Shown: positions 57,303 through 64,000 of the stretch, in pieces
Layout: each line of letters opens with the position of its first letter
Numbering within the stretch: the stretch's first letter is position 1
From: an uncultured Commensalibacter sp.
GTDB lineage: Bacteria; Pseudomonadota; Alphaproteobacteria; Acetobacterales; Acetobacteraceae
NCBI GenBank assembly: GCA_946699565.1
Contig: CAMPDW010000001.1
Coordinates: forward strand, 1 to 64,000
Direction: 5' to 3'
Length of the DNA: 64,000 nt
Notes under the pieces: model-generated
What the model was told of the DNA's origin: nothing
Database searches by the model: none
What the model saw: the letters and a program-made list of their open reading frames with translations, nothing else
Translations under genes and position numbers: made by a program

Positions 57303-58769
57303 ATGGTTTCACTTCATTCATTACAATCATGGCTGAACATATCCCTAACATCTCCAGATCATGAAATCAAAGGGATTACATTAGACAGTCGTAAAGTAAA
57401 AAAAGATTATCTTTTTGCTGCCCTTCCGGGGAGCAAATTTGATGGACAGCAGTTTATTCAACAAGCAATCCAGCAGGGTGCCAATACTATTCTTTTATCA
57501 AAAGACTCTGATATAGTTTTACCCAAGCAATGCACACCTATTTATTCCAAAAATCCATGTCAATTACTATCAAAAATAACACCTTTATTTTTTCCCAACA
57601 CACCTTACCATAAAATCGCAATTACTGGTACCAATGGAAAAACAAGCACAGCTGATTTTGCTCGTCAATTATGGGCATTAGAAAATCTAAAATCGGCCAG
57701 TATTGGGACTTTGGGGATTATTAATAATGCTGATTATCACTATACTGAACCGATATTAACAACCCCTGATACCATTCTTTTACATCAAATATTACAAGAA
57801 CTTGCTATACATCATGTTACACACGTAGCGATGGAAGCCTCTTCCCATGGACTGGCTCAATATCGATTGGATAATATCGAACTAAAGGCGGCCGCTTTTA
57901 CCAATTTAACCCGTGATCATTTAGATTATCATTATAATCTTGAAGCTTATTTTCAAGCCAAGCAAAGACTTTTTACCGATATCTTACCCGAAAATGGAAT
58001 TGCTGCCTTAAATAGCGATATGGATGAAACAATTTTTACAGCATTAGCGCAAATCATAAAAGATAGAAGACAACATTTAAGATCAGTTGGTACAAAAGGT
58101 AATTTCTTGCATTTAAATCATATAAAATCTTTACCCCATGGACAAAAAATTACGATTACAACAGTTCAAAATTTTCAGTTTTCAACAACCTTGCCTTTAT
58201 TGGGCCGTTATCAAATCGATAATATTCTTCTTGCCTTGGCACTTATTACAAAAAATATTGAACATCTTAAAACCCTTATTCCTTTACTCCCTCTATTGAA
58301 AGGCGTAAAAGGTCGAATGGAACAGGCAGCTATTTTGCCAAATGGTGCAACAATTTATGTTGATTATGCCCATACACCAGATGCCTTAACTCACCTTTTA
58401 CAATCTTTACGCCCCCATGTTCATCACGAATTATATATTGTATTCGGTGCTGGTGGTAACCGAGATAAAGGAAAGCGTCCTTTAATGGCACAAGAAGCTG
58501 GAAAATATGCGGATCATATTATTATTACCGATGACAATCCTCGATTTGAAAATCCTTCCCAAATTCGTCAAGAGATTAAAAAAGGATTTCCCGACGCTAC
58601 TGAAATAGCTGATAGAGAAGAAGCAATAGCACAAACAATCAAACAACTTCAAACGGGTGATATTTTAGTTATTGCAGGGAAAGGGCATGAACAAGGGCAA
58701 ATTATCAGAAATATAATCCATCCTTTTGATGACGTGAAAATTGTTCAAAAATATGCAGGAAATTTATGA
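57303..58769 (+). CDS. murE: UDP-N-acetylmuramoyl-tripeptide synthetase (meso-DAP adding)
   Basis: MurE adds the third residue of the peptidoglycan stem. The 488-residue ligase has the ATP loop ITGTNGKTSTADFARQL, the carbamylated-lysine region DHLDYHYNLEAYFQAKQRLF, and the specificity motif DDNPRFENP. DNPR is the meso-diaminopimelate signature, so the cell wall is of the usual Gram-negative type. It overlaps murF by four bases (ATGA). Within the dcw cluster it follows ftsI. Confidence 0.97.
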   Translation: MVSLHSLQSWLNISLTSPDHEIKGITLDSRKVKKDYLFAALPGSKFDGQQFIQQAIQQGANTILLSKDSDIVLPKQCTPIYSKNPCQLLSKITPLFFPNTPYHKIAITGTNGKTSTADFARQLWALENLKSASIGTLGIINNADYHYTEPILTTPDTILLHQILQELAIHHVTHVAMEASSHGLAQYRLDNIELKAAAFTNLTRDHLDYHYNLEAYFQAKQRLFTDILPENGIAALNSDMDETIFTALAQIIKDRRQHLRSVGTKGNFLHLNHIKSLPHGQKITITTVQNFQFSTTLPLLGRYQIDNILLALALITKNIEHLKTLIPLLPLLKGVKGRMEQAAILPNGATIYVDYAHTPDALTHLLQSLRPHVHHELYIVFGAGGNRDKGKRPLMAQEAGKYADHIIITDDNPRFENPSQIRQEIKKGFPDATEIADREEAIAQTIKQLQTGDILVIAGKGHEQGQIIRNIIHPFDDVKIVQKYAGNL

Positions 58770-60160
58770 CACTTCTTTGGAACGAAACAGATCTTATCCA
58801 AGCCACTAAAAGCACCTTATCCTCTGTTCAGACCATCCATGGAACAGGAGTATCCATTGATACACGAACCATGAAAAAAGGTGATATTTTTATTGCCATT
58901 CAAGGTGAAAACAGTAACGGACATGACTATATCGAACAAGCCATTGCCAAAGGTGCATCTTGTGTTGTTGCTACACACATTCCTGCTCGCTATAAAAATC
59001 AATGTACATTTTTAATTGTTCCTGATACGTTAAATGCCCTAATACAAATGGGTATTTATGCAAGACAACGCTTTCAAGGAAAAACGATCGCAATTACTGG
59101 AAGTGTTGGCAAAACAACAACAAAAGAAATGCTTAAAACCGCATTGCAACCTTTTGGTAAAATCCATGCTGCTGAAGGTTCATATAATAATCATTTAGGC
59201 GTTCCTCTTACGCTAACAAGGCTCCCTTATAATGTTGATTACTGTATCAGCGAAATCGGCATGAACCACAGTGGGGAAATTGCACCGCTTGTCGCCATGG
59301 TAAAACCTGATATTGCGATTATTACCACTGTATCCTCATCCCATCTTGGATTAATGAAAACACTGGATGCAATTGCATTGGAAAAAAGCCAAATTATAAC
59401 TGGCTTAACAAAAAACGGTGTTCTTATTTTGTCTGAAACAATTTATGATCTTCCTTTATTTGAAAGACAGGCACATCATTATCATATTCATCTTTATAAA
59501 ACAGGGTTTACAGAGCAAGCCAATTTTCAAATCCAATCTGTAATAGTACTCGATGCAGATTACTCCTCTTTTCAGATCAAAATTAATCAACAAATTTATC
59601 CTGTAACCTTGATGTCACCAGGTCAACATCTAATCCATAATGCAGCACTTGTTCTTGGTACAGTGGCAATGTTAAAATTACAAATCCCGAAAGCAATCTC
59701 TTCATTAAGTCATTTTAAAACAGGTGTCGGTAGAGGTAAAATTTTACCTTTAATCAATAAAAATGGAATTTTACTAGACGAAAGCTATAATGCTTCAACC
59801 TTATCCATTCAAGCCGCTTTAAATACGTTAACTTTACTTGCTACGAACCGACGTATTACAGTATTAGGGGATATTTTTGAATTAGAAGAATATAGTAAAC
59901 AAGAACATCTTTCATTGCTTCCCTCTATAATCCAAAATAGTGATTTAGTTTTTACTTGTGGTTCTTCTATGAAAATTGTATTTGATCAACTTCCCCAGTC
60001 GTTACAAGGAAAATGGTGTAGTAATGCAGAGCAATTAATTCCTTTTATCATACAAAATTTACAGGATCAGGATACTGTATTAGTAAAAGGAAGTCATGGA
60101 ATGCATATGGGAAAAATTGTTAAGGCATTAACTCAAAAAAATAATCAAAGGAAATATTAA
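58766..60160 (+). CDS. murF: UDP-N-acetylmuramoyl-tripeptide-D-alanyl-D-alanine ligase
   Basis: MurF adds D-Ala-D-Ala to complete the UDP-MurNAc pentapeptide. The 464-residue protein has the N-terminal MurF/UDP-binding domain (DTRTMKKGDIFIAIQGENSNGHDY in part), the ATP loop AITGSVGKTTTKEML, and NNHLGVPLTLTRLP and SEIGMNHSGEI. The C-terminal domain holds LLDESYNASTLSIQAAL, which is diagnostic. Its start overlaps the murE stop and its stop overlaps the mraY start by one base, so the genes are tightly coupled. Confidence 0.97.
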   Translation: MTLLWNETDLIQATKSTLSSVQTIHGTGVSIDTRTMKKGDIFIAIQGENSNGHDYIEQAIAKGASCVVATHIPARYKNQCTFLIVPDTLNALIQMGIYARQRFQGKTIAITGSVGKTTTKEMLKTALQPFGKIHAAEGSYNNHLGVPLTLTRLPYNVDYCISEIGMNHSGEIAPLVAMVKPDIAIITTVSSSHLGLMKTLDAIALEKSQIITGLTKNGVLILSETIYDLPLFERQAHHYHIHLYKTGFTEQANFQIQSVIVLDADYSSFQIKINQQIYPVTLMSPGQHLIHNAALVLGTVAMLKLQIPKAISSLSHFKTGVGRGKILPLINKNGILLDESYNASTLSIQAALNTLTLLATNRRITVLGDIFELEEYSKQEHLSLLPSIIQNSDLVFTCGSSMKIVFDQLPQSLQGKWCSNAEQLIPFIIQNLQDQDTVLVKGSHGMHMGKIVKALTQKNNQRKY

Positions 60161-61251
60161 TGCTATATAATCTGATTATGCATCATGGGCTTTCTCATGC
60201 CTCTATACTTAATCTTTTTCGTTATATAACATTTCGATCTGTTGGTGCCTGCTTTACCGCTTTTTTCCTAATGCTTTGGTTGGCCCCTCGTTTTATTACC
60301 AAACTTCACCAGATTCAACGCAATGGGCAACCAATACGTGCTATTGGGCCAGAACGTCATATCAAAGAAAAAGCTGGTACTCCTACCATGGGTGGACTTT
60401 TAATTATATTTTCCTTTTTGGTTTCTACGCTCTTATGGGCTGATATAACAAACAGTTTCATATGGATTGTTTTATTTGTTACCTTAAGCTTTGGGTTTAT
60501 AGGATTTTTGGATGACTATAAAAAGCTCGCAAAACATAATAGTGATGGACTGTCCAAACGCTCAAGAATTAGTTCAGAAGTTGTCATTTCATTATTGGCA
60601 ACTTATTTGTTTCAACAATTAATGCCATCTTATCTTGCCAATGATCTAACCATACCATTCTTTAAAAATATTCTTATTCCCTTAGGGATTTTTTTTCCTC
60701 TTTTTGGAATGACAATCATTACTGGCTTTGGCAATGCTGTTAATTTTACAGATGGATTGGATGGACTAGTAATTGTTCCAATCGTTGTCAGCTTTCTCGT
60801 TTTCGCCTTGATTACTTATATTGTTGGAAACAGTATTTTTGCTGATTATCTTCAAATTCATTATATTCCAAAAAGTAGTGAAATGGCTATTTTTTGTGCT
60901 GCTGTTGTAGGATCTGGATTAGGATTTTTATGGTTTAACGCTCAACCAGCATCTATATTTATGGGTGATACTGGATCACTGGCATTAGGTGGTGCAATCA
61001 GTTCCGTTGCTGTTGCCATCAAACATGAACTCGTTTTATGTATTGTTGGCGGATTATTTGCTATCGAGACTATTTCCGTTATAATTCAAGTTTTCTGGTA
61101 CAAATTAACGAAAAAGAGATTTTTCTTGATGGCCCCTATTCATCATCATTTTGAAAAAAAAGGTTGGCCTGAATCTAAAATTGTTGTCCGTTTCTGGATT
61201 ATTTCTATTATTCTAGGCATTGTTGGTTTAATAACATTGAAAATACGTTAA
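60160..61251 (+). CDS. mraY: phospho-N-acetylmuramoyl-pentapeptide transferase
   Basis: MraY transfers phospho-MurNAc-pentapeptide to undecaprenyl phosphate, making lipid I. The 363-residue membrane protein has about ten helices. Catalytic signatures are GTPTMGGLL, FLDDYKKLAKHNSDGLS, NFTDGLDGLVI with the acidic residues, and the histidine loop MAPIHHHFEKKGWPE. GFLWFNAQPASIFMGDTGSLALGG in the eighth to ninth helices is also typical. It starts one base inside the murF stop codon and ends 1 bp before murD. Confidence 0.97.
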   Translation: MLYNLIMHHGLSHASILNLFRYITFRSVGACFTAFFLMLWLAPRFITKLHQIQRNGQPIRAIGPERHIKEKAGTPTMGGLLIIFSFLVSTLLWADITNSFIWIVLFVTLSFGFIGFLDDYKKLAKHNSDGLSKRSRISSEVVISLLATYLFQQLMPSYLANDLTIPFFKNILIPLGIFFPLFGMTIITGFGNAVNFTDGLDGLVIVPIVVSFLVFALITYIVGNSIFADYLQIHYIPKSSEMAIFCAAVVGSGLGFLWFNAQPASIFMGDTGSLALGGAISSVAVAIKHELVLCIVGGLFAIETISVIIQVFWYKLTKKRFFLMAPIHHHFEKKGWPESKIVVRFWIISIILGIVGLITLKIR

Positions 61252-61252
61252 A

Positions 61253-62632
61253 ATGGATTTTTCAAAAGATTTATTCAAAAATGATCATTATGCCGTTTTT
61301 GGACTAGGTAAAAATGGCATTACAGCTTCGCAACGTCTTTTACAAATGGGTGCTACAATCCAAATTTGGGATGATCAACTGCAAAAACGTCAAGATATTC
61401 CATATAATTTACAACCCTATCTTGCACCATTTGAATCTTTAAAAGATTGTAAAGCACTCATTTTATCTCCTGGAATTCCGCATCAATTACCCAAACCTCA
61501 TCCTATTGCAAAACTAGCTAAAATAGAAAGAATTCCAATCTTCTCCGATGCAGAAATTTTATTTCAAGCAATAAAAAAATCCGAATCCAAAGCACGTTTT
61601 GTTGCCATTACAGGTACTAATGGTAAATCAACAACAACAGTTTTACTAAATCATATTCTAATAGAAGCTAATATTCCATCCGCCGCCGGTGGTAATCTTG
61701 GACCAGCAGCTTTGGCACTTCCATATTTAGGAGATCATGGTGTTTATATTTTAGAAATGTCTTCCTATATGCTTGAACGTTTATCCAGTTTTAAAGCTGA
61801 TATTGCTTGTTTGCTAAATATAACGCCTGATCATATTGAAAGACATGGAAATATGCAGGGTTATATTCACGCCAAATATCACATTTTTGATCATCAAAAT
61901 AAACAAAATTTAGCCGTTATTGGAATAGAAGACCATTACTGCCGATCAATCGCTGATCAACTTATCCAAAATTCTATTCCTGTTCAAAAAATATCTAGCA
62001 TAACGAATAAGGATGCAGATCTGTGGGTTGATCATCATATCCTTCAAGATAAAAAAGGATCCATTGCTGATTTAGATCAAGCAAAATTTCTGCCAGGAGG
62101 ACATAATGCACAAAATGCGGCGGCTGCAACAGCAATGGCCCTTGCTTTGGGCATTTCACGACAACAAATAGCAGAAAGTCTTTATTCCTTTACAGGTCTT
62201 TCCCATCGACAAAGACCTGTTGCAACACTTGATTCGATTACTTTTGTTAATGATAGTAAAGCCACGAATGCCGATGCAGCATCCAAAGCTCTAACTTGTT
62301 ACAAAGAACTTGTATGGATTGCTGGAGGATTAGCCAAAACAAATGGAATAGAAGATCTTGCTCCTTATTTTCCAAAAATAAAATTGGCTCTTCTAATTGG
62401 TAAAGATGCAGATTTATTAGCTGAAACATTAAAAAAATATCATGTTCATTACAGGATTGTTAAAACTCTCGAACAGGCTATTCCCGAAGCTTTTATTTTT
62501 GCCAAGCAACATCAAATTCATACCGTATTGTTATCACCTGCTTGTGCAAGTTTTGACCAATTCAATAGTTTTGAAGAAAGAGGTGATGTTTTTATCCAGC
62601 TTGTTAAACAATTAGAATCATCATCCCTTTAA
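61253..62632 (+). CDS. murD: UDP-N-acetylmuramoyl-L-alanine-D-glutamate ligase
   Basis: MurD adds D-glutamate, made by MurI, to UDP-MurNAc-Ala. The 459-residue protein has a Rossmann-like first domain (VFGLGKNGITASQRLLQMG), then the ATP loop ITGTNGKSTTTVLLNHI, GGNLGPAAL, and ILEMSSYMLERL. The carbamylated-lysine region is NITPDHIERHGNMQGYIHAKYHIF, and the C-terminal part shows NDSKATNADAASKAL and the end block LLSPACASFDQFNSFEERG. It starts 1 bp after mraY and precedes ftsW by 24 bp. Confidence 0.97.
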   Translation: MDFSKDLFKNDHYAVFGLGKNGITASQRLLQMGATIQIWDDQLQKRQDIPYNLQPYLAPFESLKDCKALILSPGIPHQLPKPHPIAKLAKIERIPIFSDAEILFQAIKKSESKARFVAITGTNGKSTTTVLLNHILIEANIPSAAGGNLGPAALALPYLGDHGVYILEMSSYMLERLSSFKADIACLLNITPDHIERHGNMQGYIHAKYHIFDHQNKQNLAVIGIEDHYCRSIADQLIQNSIPVQKISSITNKDADLWVDHHILQDKKGSIADLDQAKFLPGGHNAQNAAAATAMALALGISRQQIAESLYSFTGLSHRQRPVATLDSITFVNDSKATNADAASKALTCYKELVWIAGGLAKTNGIEDLAPYFPKIKLALLIGKDADLLAETLKKYHVHYRIVKTLEQAIPEAFIFAKQHQIHTVLLSPACASFDQFNSFEERGDVFIQLVKQLESSSL

Positions 62633-62656
62633 ACATCCCAATATCAGGAATTCATC

Positions 62657-63823
62657 ATGTCCAACATTTCCCGTCTTGATAATTCATTATTAGCACGTTG
62701 GTGGCGAAATATTGACCACTGGATGTTAGGCAGTGTCGGGTTATTAATTGGTTTCGGTTATATACTAATGCTAGCCGCCAGTCCAGCGGTTGCACAAAGG
62801 ATAGGCGCATCCAGAGATATGTTTATTTTTAAACAAATTATGTTCCTAAGCATTGCCGCTTTAATCATTATGATTACATCCATGTTGTCTGTAGAAGGCA
62901 TTAAAAGGCTTGGGATTATTGGCAGCTTTATCGCCATCCTTGCAACCGCCTATACACTTGTTCACGGCATGGAAATCAAAGGTGCCAGACGATGGATTGC
63001 GTTACCGTTAATGTCAGTCCAACCTTCAGAATTCCTTAAACCTTGTTTCGCGGTTTTAACAGCCTGGTTTCTAACCCAATGGAATAACCGGTTTTATATT
63101 CCCAACCTTCTTATTACCTTTATTTTTTATGGTGTTATCCTATTCCTTTTAAAATCCCAACCTGATATTGGAATGCTTGCCGTTATTACAGTAGTTTTAT
63201 TAATCCAATTTTTTATCAATGGTCTTAATTTATTTTCGGTATTTTCCGCTTGTGGTGCCATGATCGCCGCCTTTATCGGTGCCTATACAGTTTTTCCCCA
63301 TGTGCGATCTCGTGTTGAACGATTTTTACATCCTAATGTTGGGGACCATTATCAAATTGATACAGCCCTGCGTGCTTTCGGCAATGGAGGAATGATGGGG
63401 CGTGGACCTGGAGAAGGACGTGTTAAAGATCTTTTACCTGATGCACATGCTGACTTTGTTTTTGCCGTTGCCGGTGAAGAATATGGTATGATTGTTTGTA
63501 TGATTATTATTTTAATATTTTGTTTTATTGTCGTACGTTCTTTGTTAAAAATGATTAAAGAAGAAGACCCATTTATTATTTTAGCAACAGCAGGTCTTAT
63601 CACTGGTTTTGGATTACAAGCATTTATCAATATGGCTTCTACACTTCATCTTATTCCAACAAAAGGCATGACTTTACCCTTTATTTCATACGGTGGTTCT
63701 TCTGCGATGTCTGTAGCATTGGCAATTGGTATGGTGCTTGCCCTAACTAGACATAGAATAGAAACACCTCAATTTTCTAAAAATAATTTTCAGCCTTTTA
63801 GCAAAAGAAATCTAATCCGATGA
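62657..63823 (+). CDS. ftsW: septal peptidoglycan glycosyltransferase FtsW
   Basis: FtsW polymerises lipid II at the septum with FtsI. This 388-residue SEDS protein has ten hydrophobic helices. Signatures are [13 protein letters not shown] at the first helix, [20 protein letters not shown] with the catalytic region, [11 protein letters not shown], and the family end motif [23 protein letters not shown] gap in the middle holds the periplasmic loop [17 protein letters not shown]. It overlaps the murG start by four bases (ATGA). Confidence 0.97.
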   Translation: MSNISRLDNSLLARWWRNIDHWMLGSVGLLIGFGYILMLAASPAVAQRIGASRDMFIFKQIMFLSIAALIIMITSMLSVEGIKRLGIIGSFIAILATAYTLVHGMEIKGARRWIALPLMSVQPSEFLKPCFAVLTAWFLTQWNNRFYIPNLLITFIFYGVILFLLKSQPDIGMLAVITVVLLIQFFINGLNLFSVFSACGAMIAAFIGAYTVFPHVRSRVERFLHPNVGDHYQIDTALRAFGNGGMMGRGPGEGRVKDLLPDAHADFVFAVAGEEYGMIVCMIIILIFCFIVVRSLLKMIKEEDPFIILATAGLITGFGLQAFINMASTLHLIPTKGMTLPFISYGGSSAMSVALAIGMVLALTRHRIETPQFSKNNFQPFSKRNLIR

Positions 63824-64000
63824 ATAAACCACAAATAGCTATTGTTGCAGGTGGTACAGGCGGTCATTTCTTTCCCGCTAAAGCCCTTACCATGCAATTA
63901 AGAAAACGGAATTATCCTATTCTTTTCATAACAGATAAACGAATTGACGATCAAGAATTGGCTTCATGGCATGGTGTTCAACAATTTGTTATTAATAGTG
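63820..64000 (+). CDS. murG: lipid II synthase MurG, truncated by the window edge
   Basis: MurG adds GlcNAc to lipid I, making lipid II on the cytoplasmic face. Only the first 60 codons are visible, with the N-terminal substrate-binding loop [17 protein letters not shown] and [10 protein letters not shown]. The GGTGGH motif is diagnostic. It overlaps the ftsW stop (ATGA) and is the next gene in the dcw order. The reading frame stays open at the window edge, so the break is artificial. Confidence 0.95.
   Translation, partial: MNKPQIAIVAGGTGGHFFPAKALTMQLRKRNYPILFITDKRIDDQELASWHGVQQFVINS

Overview
The window is a stretch of AT-rich bacterial chromosome, densely coded on both strands, with no insertion sequence, phage gene, CRISPR array or rRNA operon visible. 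The gene content points to an alphaproteobacterium of the acetic acid bacteria (Acetobacteraceae). The evidence is a succinyl-CoA:acetate CoA-transferase of the AarC type near citrate synthase, an ispH-thrB-rnhA cluster, MucR- and GapR-type DNA-binding proteins, and an rplU-rpmA-obgE-proB operon. The low GC content would fit an insect-associated lineage such as Commensalibacter, but that is inference; no marker here fixes the genus.

Layout. 1-6.2 kb: a minus-strand RND efflux operon (permease, adaptor, outer-membrane lipoprotein), with a possible remnant of a formylglycine-generating-enzyme domain at the window edge. 6.2-17.2 kb: rmuC, a large AsmA/YhdP-like envelope protein, glnE, a BCP peroxiredoxin, a secreted protein with an internal duplication, a decayed aat gene and an EcsC-family protein. 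17.4-31.8 kb: rnhA-thrB-ispH, aarC, a metallophosphatase, chorismate mutase, gltA, pyrE, murI, a long-chain polyprenyl diphosphate synthase, a tRNA-modifying methyltransferase, nrdF and an aldo/keto reductase. 32-44.4 kb: nrdA, guaA, a tRNA-Arg, an orphan receiver-domain protein, a GT39/GT2 glycosyltransferase pair, lrp-trxB, manC, sppA-ihfB and mucR. 44.6-52.2 kb: a possible tiny lipoprotein, a tRNA-Ser, rplU-rpmA-obgE-proB, gapR, zwf and a Rieske protein without cytochrome b or c1 beside it. 52.2-64 kb: the RNase P RNA, then the division and cell wall (dcw) cluster mraZ-rsmH-ftsL-ftsI-murE-murF-mraY-murD-ftsW-murG, which runs off the window.

How the parts work together. The last 11 kb form one assembly line for peptidoglycan precursors and septal synthesis, apparently under MraZ autoregulation: three 10-bp-spaced TGGG repeats lie over the promoter. 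MurI upstream supplies D-glutamate and the polyprenyl synthase probably serves ubiquinone. Citrate synthase and AarC are two of the enzymes of the acetate-tolerant TCA variant of acetic acid bacteria. nrdA and nrdF are separated and on opposite strands but both carry NrdR-box-like upstream sequences. Several convergent gene pairs share a single perfect hairpin that could terminate both transcripts.

Most of the window is ordinary housekeeping sequence. The most informative irregularities are the broken aat gene, the tandem NrdR boxes, the MraZ operator, the orphan Rieske gene, the FtsL-position protein with a very long disordered tail, the duplicated 407-residue secreted protein, and a diverged direct repeat upstream of the tRNA methyltransferase gene. 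I did not find a convincing wholly new multi-gene system.
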